Of a stretch of DNA of 20,525 nt, positions 7,908 to 16,618 are shown piece by piece (within the stretch, counting starts at the first letter, position 1; each line of letters starts with the position of its first letter). The position numbers were made by a program, and so were the translations under genes. The notes under the pieces were generated by a model. That model was not told the DNA's origin, made no database searches, and worked only from the letters and a program-made list of their open reading frames with translations. Source of the stretch: Clostridiales bacterium (GTDB taxonomy: Bacteria > Bacillota_A > Clostridia > Lachnospirales > Lachnospiraceae); contig JASKJZ010000008.1 in the NCBI GenBank assembly GCA_030154385.1, positions 1-20,525 on the forward strand, in the 5' to 3' direction.

Positions 7908-9485
7908 TTATGGAAACAGAACTATCTTTTCATTACTCACTCCGTAATGGAAAAGCATATCCTTAATAATTTTTTGCACTTCTCTTTTACCATTGGCAAT
8001 TAGACAAATGTCAAAGTCTTTTGTTAATATACTCTCAATAGAATCTATCTGCATAAAAAACCTGCTACCAATTAACTCATTGTTCTTATCTATCCAAGAA
8101 ATAACATTGCATTTGCGATATAAATATATAAATACTTCTAACCCCATATTTCCGGCACCATATATAACAATTTTTTTGCCTGCCACAATATCCAGCTGTT
8201 CAATTCCTTGTCTCACTTCCCGCCTGATTCCGCAAGTCAGAAAAGAAGGAATATAATATTTGTCGTATGAATATTCATCCCATAAAAGCAACTTTTCAGA
8301 ATTATTTAATATTTCTGATTTATTCTTAATATCATTGTATTGTCCATGCCAGCCTCTCTCCTGTTGCTCCTTTTTAAATCTCTGCTTTCTATCTTTAAAA
8401 ATCTTGCGTTCTGCTTGCTCGATGCTGCGTAAAGGGTAGTGTTTGTTTAAAATGTTCAACGGAAACGTTCTATTTTGAGGAATCTGTGCACAGTGCCCAC
8501 CCGATAACTTCAGCTCAACTGCATCGCTTTTCTTCCATGTCTTCCTCTGAACAAAATGCGCACTTCTATGTCCATAATCAAAATATGTGTCTTGGGAAAA
8601 GATGTTACTCTCCCGATTTTCATCCGTAAGCTTAAAGTCAACTACGGTATTATCTATTGTATTGTATCCAAGCCTGTCTATCTGATAAATCGCTTCTCTA
8701 AGTGTAGTGTTTTTCCATGGTGATACATGTATTTCATCTGCGTCATAATGCATAAACCAGCTGTACTCTTCGAAACCTGCAATTTGCTCTGTTCTTTCCA
8801 ATTGATGAAACAAATCAAAAAAATCATTCTTTCCTGCAGCTGGGAATCTTTCACACCTGATTTTGTCAGGATATCTCTCTATATAATTTTCTATTATTTC
8901 ATATGTTCCATCATCCGACCAATTATCTATTAAATACAAATCAACATTTTGCCCAAGTAGATAATTAATTGTATCTTCTATTACATCCGATTCGTTAAAA
9001 CAGTGGATAATTGCCAATACTCTAAAATCATCAGGTATTATCCAGCTATGAAAAGAAAACAAATTTCCAGTTAATATCACGCCCCCATTTAATGAACTTA
9101 CAACTTCCAAGCAATGATATTCTTCGTCTTTTTCATATCTTGGTTTACCATTAAATTCTTTACAGTAAATTACATAATCAATATCATTTCGCCGATGCTT
9201 TCCAGATTCTATTATTTTTTCACATTCCATTTCTGACTCAACTTCTAAATAGCATATAGAGTCATTAGGAACTGTACTTATATTCCCCACCTCTACAACC
9301 TGAATGCCTGGATATATCCCCTTTAATTTGTCATAAGAGGAAGTTAAAGTATAAATAATGGGCTTGCTAATACATAAGCATATATGATTTATAATATCAG
9401 CAATGATATACTCGTCTTTATTAAAAATATTTTTTTTAAGTTCGAATCGGTTTTGCCCAGTACACTTTTTCTTCTTCAATTCCAA
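7908..9485 (-). CDS. GT2-type glycosyltransferase with unknown N-terminal region and C-terminal Rossmann-like domain
   Basis: A 525-residue protein. Residues 1-150 are of unknown function. Residues 155-390 resemble glycosyltransferase family 2 (FRVLAIIHCFNES, LIDNWSDDGT, and the metal-binding HYDADE at 246-251). Residues 437-525 are the accessory Rossmann-like domain (IVIYGAGNMG, then WIDKNNELIGS). The frame has no ATG before residue 86 and must start at TTG, either at 9483-9485 or two codons later at 9477-9479. The upstream GGTGGTGA is better spaced for the second. The gene starts about 50 bases inside the end of the kinase-like gene, so coupled translation is likely. It is soluble, with no membrane segment visible, and probably acts at the cytoplasmic face on a lipid-linked glycan. 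Confidence 0.83.
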   Translation of the reverse strand: MELKKKKCTGQNRFELKKNIFNKDEYIIADIINHICLCISKPIIYTLTSSYDKLKGIYPGIQVVEVGNISTVPNDSICYLEVESEMECEKIIESGKHRRNDIDYVIYCKEFNGKPRYEKDEEYHCLEVVSSLNGGVILTGNLFSFHSWIIPDDFRVLAIIHCFNESDVIEDTINYLLGQNVDLYLIDNWSDDGTYEIIENYIERYPDKIRCERFPAAGKNDFFDLFHQLERTEQIAGFEEYSWFMHYDADEIHVSPWKNTTLREAIYQIDRLGYNTIDNTVVDFKLTDENRESNIFSQDTYFDYGHRSAHFVQRKTWKKSDAVELKLSGGHCAQIPQNRTFPLNILNKHYPLRSIEQAERKIFKDRKQRFKKEQQERGWHGQYNDIKNKSEILNNSEKLLLWDEYSYDKYYIPSFLTCGIRREVRQGIEQLDIVAGKKIVIYGAGNMGLEVFIYLYRKCNVISWIDKNNELIGSRFFMQIDSIESILTKDFDICLIANGKREVQKIIKDMLFHYGVSNEKIVLFP

Positions 9486-10530
9486 TCACCACCAATTCCC
9501 TTTTTATCTCATTCGCAAGACTTTCTTTTGATACTGCAATTATTAAAACGTCGAAATCTAAAGCTAATAGCTCAGATGGAGCATAAACATCCATTTCTCT
9601 TTTTCTATATAAATCAGCTTTCTTGTCCACCCACCCTGTTAATTCTATATCATTGGAATTTTTTATATAGGTTGTATAGCTTTGTCCTACCTTTCCTGCT
9701 CCATAGACCACTATTTTCTTATATTGATTCTCTATGCAGTTAGGAAATATATAATCCTGATTTTTTATGCAAATACTTTGATTTATTTGCGGCTGCTTAA
9801 ATAGCTTTCCAAATTCATTGTACTTAATATTTCTTTCCTTATCCCAAAAAACATATTTTTCAAACGAATCTATTCCTTTTTTGTAAATATCAATATACCT
9901 GACATCTATAGCTGCAAGTTGTAATAGTTCCTCCTGCCTGCAAATATTGGAATTTTCCAGATAGAAATCATATAATACTCTAAAAAAAATAAAATCTACA
10001 GGAATGGGGAATGAGAACACCCATTCCAAATCTATGCATATTACCGAACCATCATTTTGAACAATTAGATTATCGCCTATGGCATCAAAATTTGACACTT
10101 TAATTGCAGGAGTATCCTTGGGAAACTCAAGATGTCCGAACACCGTGATAAATTGCTTTGTTATGTAAAACTGACATGTTCCTGTCTTGCCAATAATTAT
10201 TTCTTTCCACTTCTTTATTATTTCATCAGCTTCGTATATTTTTCTATTAATTAACGCTTCTCTTAATAATTCCCCCATAGTTTTGCCTTTAATATGTGGT
10301 GTGATTATTTCCATATTATCCGCACCCATGACGCTTCCCGGTGTATGACCTGGGTGTGAAGTTTTCATTAATTGCTCATTTTCAAATGTTTGCTGTATGT
10401 GTCTCATTCCCTCCGGATATACAGCCCTTTTTATCACCAGCTTTTTGTTATCACTACCTTGCACAATTTTAGTAATAACCTGGTACTCTTTTTTTCTTTC
10501 AAGAGAACTCTGACAATATAACAATTCCAT
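9436..10530 (-). CDS. Kinase-like protein with C-terminal Rossmann-like domain
   Basis: A 364-residue protein. Residues 15-240 resemble the aminoglycoside/choline kinase fold: VIKRAV (K34) as a candidate ATP-binding lysine, NFDAIGDN with D149 and N154 as the catalytic loop, and CIDLEW with D167 as the metal-binding aspartate. Residues 271-360 are the accessory Rossmann-like domain (IVVYGAGKVG, then WVDKKADL). It aligns with the middle of the 2785-5109 fusion, including the segment before the kinase domain (VIKRAVYPEG against EKRALYKDG). It probably phosphorylates a small precursor such as an amino alcohol, polyol or sugar. The ATG has only a modest ribosome binding site (AGTAGG). The gene lies in the same frame as the preceding methyltransferase, separated by one TAG plus two codons, so it may be the second half of a split or read-through protein. 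Confidence 0.75.
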   Translation of the reverse strand: MELLYCQSSLERKKEYQVITKIVQGSDNKKLVIKRAVYPEGMRHIQQTFENEQLMKTSHPGHTPGSVMGADNMEIITPHIKGKTMGELLREALINRKIYEADEIIKKWKEIIIGKTGTCQFYITKQFITVFGHLEFPKDTPAIKVSNFDAIGDNLIVQNDGSVICIDLEWVFSFPIPVDFIFFRVLYDFYLENSNICRQEELLQLAAIDVRYIDIYKKGIDSFEKYVFWDKERNIKYNEFGKLFKQPQINQSICIKNQDYIFPNCIENQYKKIVVYGAGKVGQSYTTYIKNSNDIELTGWVDKKADLYRKREMDVYAPSELLALDFDVLIIAVSKESLANEIKRELVVIGIEEEKVYWAKPIRT

Positions 10531-10536
10531 AAAATC

Positions 10537-10539
10537 CTA
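10537..10539 (-). other. Amber codon separating two in-frame gene halves
   Basis: The methyltransferase ends in TAG here. The next two codons (GAT TTT) lead in the same frame directly into the ATG of the kinase-like gene, with no further stop. Read through, the joint protein would have 672 residues, collinear with residues 1-620 of the fused protein at 2785-5109. The join reads FLVELRK, amber, DFMELLYCQSS. Confidence 0.75.
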
Positions 10540-11454
10540 CTTTCTTAATTCGACCAAAAACGAGTTGGAAAACATTCTGAATTCTTCCTTGTTCGATAAG
10601 GAATTCCAAAACTTTGTTTCATCAAATACCTCTGTCCTTGAAACATAATAATTGCTTCCTTTCGACAACTTACACCCTTTTAATGGAAGATATTCATCAG
10701 AATATATTTTTAAAGGAAATTTATAATCTGGAAAAGGATAATAAAACGTATGCTTTACAAAACCCGCTTGATTAAATAAATCACATAGCTCATAGTAGGA
10801 GAAAGTTCTCGCTCCAACCTCTCCCAAATACCCCTCTATACCACTATATTCAAGTCCATTATGATCTTCTTTACATCCGGCAAAATACTTGGCTCCCAAT
10901 CGATTCTCTATAGCAATATACACTTTTCCATCATCTGATAATTTATCATACAATCCCTTTAAAAAATCTACATACGGACGTTGGGAATGAATATAATAAT
11001 TTGCGTACTCCAGCACTCCTATCAATGTAATAACATCATATTTATCATCAATGACTATATCTTCATAATTCCCCACATATACTCTGACGTTTTCATGGTT
11101 TTTGTGCCGGTAGGCATTAATTAGTGAACGCCGTTTTGAAAGATCAATACAGTCAACACAAAAGGCCCTCCTTGCTAATGCACCTGTAACAGCCCCACAT
11201 CCGGAGCCGATTTCAAGTACATTATGCGTTTTGTTTATATTCATCGGTTCAACGATTAATTCACGTTCTTTCGAAAGATGATAGTATACAGCAAAATCCT
11301 CTGTTTCATAGCATATTTTTTCTAAATCTGATTCCATTCTTACATATTTCAGAATTGTGTCTTCTATATCACCATCAGAATATTCATCTATCCCTGAATA
11401 GTACTTCATATTCAATTCAACATTTTTGATCCTTATATTCTTCAAAATTTTCAC
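10537..11454 (-). CDS. Class I SAM-dependent methyltransferase
   Basis: A 305-residue protein with an intact SAM-binding loop VLEIGSGCGAVT (79-90), a likely acidic ribose contact in CIDLS (102-106), and the family segment ENRLGAKYF (183-191). The N-terminal 75 residues are an extension before the Rossmann core; residues 240-305 are the family's C-terminal part ending FSNSFLVELRK. It probably methylates a sugar or glycan end. The start is uncertain: GTG at 11452-11454 overlaps the ribosome binding site AGAGGTG itself, so the TTG at 11443-11445 (residue 4), six bases after that site, is more likely. The fused paralogue at 2785-5109 carries the same segment but with a decayed SAM loop. The TAG stop is followed in frame by the kinase-like gene. 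Confidence 0.82.
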   Translation of the reverse strand: MKILKNIRIKNVELNMKYYSGIDEYSDGDIEDTILKYVRMESDLEKICYETEDFAVYYHLSKERELIVEPMNINKTHNVLEIGSGCGAVTGALARRAFCVDCIDLSKRRSLINAYRHKNHENVRVYVGNYEDIVIDDKYDVITLIGVLEYANYYIHSQRPYVDFLKGLYDKLSDDGKVYIAIENRLGAKYFAGCKEDHNGLEYSGIEGYLGEVGARTFSYYELCDLFNQAGFVKHTFYYPFPDYKFPLKIYSDEYLPLKGCKLSKGSNYYVSRTEVFDETKFWNSLSNKEEFRMFSNSFLVELRK

Positions 11455-11491
11455 CTCTTCAATATGCGTGATGGTATTATATATCCGTCTA

Positions 11492-13006
11492 TCACAATCT
11501 CTCTAATACTTCGTTCAACAGAATAATCTGTTTAATTCCCTTTTCCTTTAAGTTTGCTACCATTTCTTCATAAGCAAACGTAACTGCTATAACTACTGCA
11601 TCAGCCTCAGGCAATTCATCTTCGATTCGATATATGGGTAGGTCTTTGCTAAGGCCCTGACCTTGCTGATCTATTCCATATACAACCTTTATGCTTCCGC
11701 CTGACAGTTCATTATAAAGGTGTCTTCCTACCATTCCCATGCCATAGATTGCCAGGTTCTTAATGCGCCTAATTATAAAATACTCTTCAAAATTTACCCC
11801 TTTTTCTTTAAGACAAAGCCATTTGTCCAATGTATCCCAATAGCTCTTATATCTCTCATTTTGTTTTTTTAAAGCTTCAATTTGAAAACAGGCCGCAGAA
11901 TCAGATACTCTTTCAAATTCCTGGAGATACTCCTTATAGTGTTTCTTCGCATAAGAAATTCCATTTAAATATGAATAGCCATCTTCTACATCAGCCTCCA
12001 AATACATTCCTTCGCCCCATTCGTTCCATGCATTTAAGAAAACAAGTTCGTTTCCTCTCACAAAATTTTTTGCCAGCAATTTTGAAAAATAAATTGCAAA
12101 GCTTTCCGGTGATTGATTTTTAATTACTGTACCCTTTGATCCTCTTCGAGGAGTATCATCATAACCAACAAATCCGCCATAAATTGCGTTTTTTTTAGTA
12201 TCTGTATATTCCAGCAACCCCTTCCAGATTTCATCATAATCATGCACTGTAAGTGATCCGGCATGAGATTCAGCACTATGTCTGAATAATGCTGTTATAT
12301 TCTGAGGCTCATGAATAAGGGTTTTATCCAATATTGCTTCGCAATCAGCGTTCGCATTGGAACCAATAGAGTAAATTCCGTCAAACCCATTTTTCTTAGC
12401 AAGACTTTCCCATAGCCGGAGCATGATATCGAGACATGGTATTTGTACCGTTTTATAAAAAACAAATACAGGTTTGTTCTCAATCTTTAGATATCTATTA
12501 TCCATAAAAAACGGCAGTAAGTATTCAAAATGCTGTCTCCATGAATTCTCATCACCATAGTCCTGTTCCAACAGAATCCCACTGCCTTGCTCAACATTTA
12601 TATTTGAAAGCTTATCATTCCAGACGTTTTTATCCTTAACGGCACTCCATGATCTCGCCCATGTCTCATTTGCCCAGCAAAAACAAAATGGCATATTAAT
12701 ATCTATCCATTGCAATAGATTCTCTGCAGGCTTTTCAAGAATTCTTCTGCCACCCTTAAACCAATAATGATAGAAGCACTGAACGTCCACGTCATACTTT
12801 TCCATTAAGATTGCCTGATTTAACATAACATCATGTTCAAGTAAATTGTAATAATTATTATTTAACGGAATCCTTGGCTGGTTGTGACTTTCATATTGTT
12901 TTCCGGCGCGCATTACTGCTGTCCATTCCGTATATCCTTCTTCCCACCATTCATTATTTTCTTTCACTTTATGAAATTGTGGCAAATACATTGTTATAAC
13001 TTTCAT
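11492..13006 (-). CDS. WbsX-like/GH99-like glycan protein with C-terminal Rossmann-like domain
   Basis: A 504-residue protein. Residues 1-350 match the WbsX family (glycosyltransferase WbsX, glycoside hydrolase family 99-like): YLPQFHKVKEN near the start, WWEEGYTEW (20-28), FCFCWANETWARSW (107-120) and FLNAWNEWGEGMYLEAD (323-339). The family is common in O-antigen and capsule clusters. It is structurally related to endo-mannanases, but its reaction in these clusters is not firmly established. Residues 416-500 are the accessory Rossmann-like domain (LAIYGMGMVG, then YGIDQQGQG). A helical stretch (360-400) links the two. No signal peptide is seen, so it is probably cytoplasmic. The start is the ATG at 13004-13006; the gene stands 49 bases after the GT2 gene. 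Confidence 0.85.
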   Translation of the reverse strand: MKVITMYLPQFHKVKENNEWWEEGYTEWTAVMRAGKQYESHNQPRIPLNNNYYNLLEHDVMLNQAILMEKYDVDVQCFYHYWFKGGRRILEKPAENLLQWIDINMPFCFCWANETWARSWSAVKDKNVWNDKLSNINVEQGSGILLEQDYGDENSWRQHFEYLLPFFMDNRYLKIENKPVFVFYKTVQIPCLDIMLRLWESLAKKNGFDGIYSIGSNANADCEAILDKTLIHEPQNITALFRHSAESHAGSLTVHDYDEIWKGLLEYTDTKKNAIYGGFVGYDDTPRRGSKGTVIKNQSPESFAIYFSKLLAKNFVRGNELVFLNAWNEWGEGMYLEADVEDGYSYLNGISYAKKHYKEYLQEFERVSDSAACFQIEALKKQNERYKSYWDTLDKWLCLKEKGVNFEEYFIIRRIKNLAIYGMGMVGRHLYNELSGGSIKVVYGIDQQGQGLSKDLPIYRIEDELPEADAVVIAVTFAYEEMVANLKEKGIKQIILLNEVLERL

Positions 13007-13055
13007 GAATCCATGAACCTGTCCTTATCTATTTAAGTTTGAAACGCTTCTTGTT

Positions 13056-14249
13056 TTATTTCACAGATATACAATTCCTGGGCTGACACCAAACAATCTT
13101 ATCTTCAGCAACTCCAAGTTCCATAAGCGTCTTTTTCATGTTATCCGCCATTCCCTCATACATGGTTCCTAATAGGACAATATCATATTCTAGCCGAGAG
13201 ACATATTCCACAGGCTTAATCTCAACATCTGTCATATTGCATGTTTCATAATTCTTATCTATCCAGGCAATGATTTTATATTCCGGATGTATTCTTAATT
13301 CCCTGTAATATTCCCTTCCAATCTTGCCTGCCCCATACAATACAACTGTTTTTGCCAAACCAAGTATATCTACCGGTAAATAATAATCCGGCACAGAAAC
13401 CTCTGTGCCAAAGTCAAAGCGGTAGTTGATGCCTTTGATTATTGAATCCGTAATGTTATATGCAAGCTGTTTCAGCAAATCATCTCTATGATCAGGATAA
13501 TTTAATATTTCATTTCTTATGCACAAAAACAGATGATTGATCTTTGCAAAAAAGTTCTCATCTTTTGTGTGAACGATGGAAAATTGATTCATCCTATAGT
13601 GATAAAATGCATCGTGTATCACAAAGATTGAGTTTGACATCAATACAGCGGAAATTGTACAATAAAGATCCTCACCATACTGTATAATATCCGGCAATCT
13701 TTCTATAACTCTTTGAATAAGATTTTTCCTATATATTTTACAACACATACTCGGCACCATACGCCTGCCAGTTCCATCATAAGCACCTATTAGTATACTG
13801 ATTATCTCGGAGTAATCGGCTGCACCATAAAGTCCCTCCGCAGCTGCATCATAAATCAAAGACTCTGAGGTCTCATAACTTCTATAATAGCCTGATGAAA
13901 CAATATTTGCTCCGGTCTTGCGTGCAATTTTCAATAAGTTTTCATACATGTCGGATTCAATCCAATCATCACTGTCCACAAAACCGATATATTCTCCTTG
14001 CGCTTTATTGACCCCTGCTCTTCTAGCACTTGTATTACCACCATTTTGTTTATGAATTACCTGCACTCTACTATCTGATTTTGCGTATTCATCGCAAATG
14101 TCACCGGATAAGTCTGTAGAGCCATCATCCACGAGCAAAAGTTCAAAACTCTTGAAAGACTGATCTAAAATACTGTCTATACACTGGTATAAATACTTTT
14201 GAGCATTATAAACTGGAACTATTATACTAATACTTATATCATCATTCAT
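13056..14249 (-). CDS. GT2 glycosyltransferase with C-terminal Rossmann-like domain
   Basis: A 397-residue protein. Residues 6-225 are a classical GT-A family 2 domain: ISIIVPVYNAQ, DDGSTD (41-46) and FVDSDDW (90-96), with GEDL near 192-195 as the likely catalytic-base region. Residues 300-390 are the accessory Rossmann-like domain (VVLYGAGKIG, then WIDKNYE). It transfers a sugar from a nucleotide-sugar, probably to the growing lipid-linked glycan at the membrane. I chose the ATG at 14247-14249 because GGGGAGGAG (14256-14264) lies exactly six bases upstream. A TTG two codons earlier would be too close to that site. The upstream GT4 gene ends only two bases before this ATG. Confidence 0.9.
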   Translation of the reverse strand: MNDDISISIIVPVYNAQKYLYQCIDSILDQSFKSFELLLVDDGSTDLSGDICDEYAKSDSRVQVIHKQNGGNTSARRAGVNKAQGEYIGFVDSDDWIESDMYENLLKIARKTGANIVSSGYYRSYETSESLIYDAAAEGLYGAADYSEIISILIGAYDGTGRRMVPSMCCKIYRKNLIQRVIERLPDIIQYGEDLYCTISAVLMSNSIFVIHDAFYHYRMNQFSIVHTKDENFFAKINHLFLCIRNEILNYPDHRDDLLKQLAYNITDSIIKGINYRFDFGTEVSVPDYYLPVDILGLAKTVVLYGAGKIGREYYRELRIHPEYKIIAWIDKNYETCNMTDVEIKPVEYVSRLEYDIVLLGTMYEGMADNMKKTLMELGVAEDKIVWCQPRNCISVK

Positions 14250-14251
14250 TC

Positions 14252-15391
14252 TCAACTCCTCCCCTCATCATTTTTCCGTTCTGTCGACCTCAAATATTCA
14301 TTCTCAACAACAATTATCTGATGCTTTATGTTAAAACCTGTATTTTCTACAGATGGTTCCATATCCATTCTGCTTTCATCACAATTAAATTTTGTCATCT
14401 CATTCACCCAAACATCAATGTTTAACGGTAGGTATTTTATTAAATTTGTTATCTGTACTTCTTTTGGAATATTATCTGCCGCCAGGCATCTCAGACCTGC
14501 GGCCTGTGCCTCCACCAGCGCCATTCCCAATCCCTCAAACCTAGAGGGAAAGGCCATCAAATCAAACATCTGATAGTACTCATTTACATTATTTTTATTT
14601 CCAGCAAAAATAACATCTTCGGAAACCCCCAATTCTCTGGTCAAAGATTCAAGTTCCGTTTTAAGGGGGCCATCACCTACAATACAAAGGAACAGATTGT
14701 CACGATAATCTTTTGCTTTGGCAAATGCCTTTAATAAAAATTCATGGTTTTTGGGATAAACAAGCCGTCCAACATTTCCTATAACCGTTTTATTAGTTAA
14801 ACCATACTGTTCTCTTAACTGATTTCTTATAGATAAATTAAAAGAATACTTATTTGTATCTATAGCATTCTTCATTATTTTGACATCAGTTAACAGGTTC
14901 GCCCCATAAAGCCACTTGGCTGCTTCAGAAGAACATGCCCAATAGTCTGTAGCTATATCTTTTTTTAATTCATTGCGAATCCGAATATGCGCCTTGTTTT
15001 CTTTTTCTCTAATCTTTGCATTATCGTTATCACATCTTGTAGAATGTGCATGCACTATTACCATAGGTACTCCATGTTTTTTACATAGCTCTTCTACAGT
15101 AGTACTTTTCCATTGCTTTGTATGTAAGTGAACCACATCATAATTATTTGAGAGTATATTTTCGAATTCTTTTATAAACCTTTCTATGTCATCTTCTGCA
15201 TAGGTCGATATATAATAAATATTCGCCCCCATTCTCTTTAACTCATCCGCAAAAGGGAGATTCGGGCTCATGGTTGCAAAATCACACTGGAATCTATCTT
15301 TATCCATCCATCTCCAATTTTCAACAGCATAATGAGTAATACCTCCATTAGATGCTGCTATAGGAAATTGTAAAATTTTAACTTTTCTCAT
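14252..15391 (-). CDS. Glycosyltransferase family 4 (GT-B fold)
   Basis: A 379-residue protein with the two-domain GT-B layout. The N-terminal acceptor domain shows the glycine-rich SNGGITHYA (14-22) and the DVVHLHTKQW and HAHSTR segments. The C-terminal donor domain shows IGNVGRLVYPKNHE (204-217), a phosphate/ribose site, and the EX7E motif FEGLGMALVEAQ with E286 and E294. It is a retaining glycosyltransferase using a nucleotide-sugar, at the cytoplasmic side of the membrane. It lacks the accessory Rossmann-like domain found in the other glycosyltransferases here. The start ATG overlaps the end of the GDPD fusion gene by 14 bases. The sugar specificity cannot be read. Confidence 0.92.
   Translation of the reverse strand: MRKVKILQFPIAASNGGITHYAVENWRWMDKDRFQCDFATMSPNLPFADELKRMGANIYYISTYAEDDIERFIKEFENILSNNYDVVHLHTKQWKSTTVEELCKKHGVPMVIVHAHSTRCDNDNAKIREKENKAHIRIRNELKKDIATDYWACSSEAAKWLYGANLLTDVKIMKNAIDTNKYSFNLSIRNQLREQYGLTNKTVIGNVGRLVYPKNHEFLLKAFAKAKDYRDNLFLCIVGDGPLKTELESLTRELGVSEDVIFAGNKNNVNEYYQMFDLMAFPSRFEGLGMALVEAQAAGLRCLAADNIPKEVQITNLIKYLPLNIDVWVNEMTKFNCDESRMDMEPSVENTGFNIKHQIIVVENEYLRSTERKNDEGRS
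14256..14264 (-). promoter_or_regulatory. Strong ribosome binding site inside the preceding gene's end
   Basis: GGGGAGGAG is embedded in the last codons of the GT4 gene and stands six bases before the ATG at 14247-14249. It decides the start of the GT2 gene and argues for coupled translation of the two glycosyltransferases. Confidence 0.7.
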
Positions 15392-16559
15392 ACTGGTATC
15401 CTTTGCACGCTATGTCTTTTGGTCTTAAGAAGTTTGTGATTACTCCTGTGAATCCCATATCTATTAAACGTCCGTAATCTTCAAATGAATCCGTACTATA
15501 ACCAAATAATTTTATGTTTTTGTCTACAAAGGCTTTCATGTACTTCTTTTGAATAGGCTCTTCAGGCCACAATCCCATACCCACTACATTTATTCCGTAT
15601 CTATAGCAAAGGTCTACTGTATTCATAAATTCATATCTGCGTTGATTTCTATATTGTGTGAAAAACATCTGAAAACCTGAAGCCTTAGCACATATAATTG
15701 TTTCTTCGTCATATACCTGTATTACAATCTGCTTCTTAAGTGAAAGATGACTCTCCTCATTTACAGAAACCTTTCTTAAGTTTTTTTCTATTTCGCTAAT
15801 AATAAATGTATAATCACTGTGATCTTTCCACTTTACATCTATCAAAACTGTCAGAAAAGACTTTTCCTGTAGTTTTCTAAACAACTGCTCCAAGTTTAAC
15901 GTTGTATAATTTCTCACCTTACATTCCCAAAGCATACAATTCTCATGGGCAAGAACAACCCCTCGATCCCGCAGCGTGCACACGTCACATTCCATAAGCG
16001 TATAATTATTGGTAATAGATGTTTGAAACGCCTCAAGAGAATTAGTGTACTCTAACTTCTCTTTTCCGATGCGACCGCCTAAAGCATGGGCTATCAAAGA
16101 TGATTTGTTATACCATGCATCACGTTCATCAGTGAATCGTCCATATATTGTATACTTAAGATATTGTTCTTGATATCTGTGTGCAATTTCTAAAGTCTTA
16201 ACAGGGTCAAAATAAATCTCATTTATTAAATCTTCATCAAATTGTACTGGTCCAACAACATATTTACAAAACAACTCTGGGATGAAAGGCTGTATTCTTT
16301 CTATTTTGATTCCCAGCCTTTCCAGTTGCTCCTTTATTGCCTGATAGGCAGATAACGCAGTGATGATAAAGTAATCAGCGTTGAATTTACTAGCTATATA
16401 TGATTCAGGATCAGATACCTTCATGCCGAAGTATTCAGTCGATTGTTCATCTTCAGAATTGTCAAGAAAAGCGACAATTTCTACCTTATCCGGATCCAGT
16501 TCTTTAAACAAAGCATTAATAATTCCATCATTAATTCCTATGACTGCTACTTTTTTCAT
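15378..16559 (-). CDS. Rossmann-like domain fused to glycerophosphodiester phosphodiesterase
   Basis: A 393-residue protein. Residues 1-100 are the accessory Rossmann-like domain (VAVIGINDGI, then FLDNSEDEQS), here at the N-terminus and with a weakened glycine motif. Residues 150-390 are a GDPD/PI-PLC-like TIM barrel: HALGG with H158 in place of HRG, NSLEAF, ECD with E190 and D192 as metal ligands, and H205 in AHE where HD is usual. GDPDs hydrolyse glycerophosphodiesters to an alcohol and glycerol phosphate. There is no signal peptide, so it would act in the cytoplasm, perhaps releasing or editing glycerol-phosphate units or supplying a precursor. Its place between LicD and a glycosyltransferase supports a role in a phosphodiester glycan. 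AGGAG stands rather far (14 bases) before the ATG. Confidence 0.82.
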   Translation of the reverse strand: MKKVAVIGINDGIINALFKELDPDKVEIVAFLDNSEDEQSTEYFGMKVSDPESYIASKFNADYFIITALSAYQAIKEQLERLGIKIERIQPFIPELFCKYVVGPVQFDEDLINEIYFDPVKTLEIAHRYQEQYLKYTIYGRFTDERDAWYNKSSLIAHALGGRIGKEKLEYTNSLEAFQTSITNNYTLMECDVCTLRDRGVVLAHENCMLWECKVRNYTTLNLEQLFRKLQEKSFLTVLIDVKWKDHSDYTFIISEIEKNLRKVSVNEESHLSLKKQIVIQVYDEETIICAKASGFQMFFTQYRNQRRYEFMNTVDLCYRYGINVVGMGLWPEEPIQKKYMKAFVDKNIKLFGYSTDSFEDYGRLIDMGFTGVITNFLRPKDIACKGYQYEKS

Positions 16560-16618
16560 GTTTTTGCTTTATACTCCTATAGTTTGTTTTTAGAGCTTCC
16601 TCTTTTTTATTAAGCAAT

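Noticed and set aside
9384..9743. 119-codon plus-strand frame rich in leucine and phenylalanine
   Set aside because: Antisense to the overlapping ends of two well-supported genes; the hydrophobicity is the expected reverse of lysine/glutamate-rich coding sequence.
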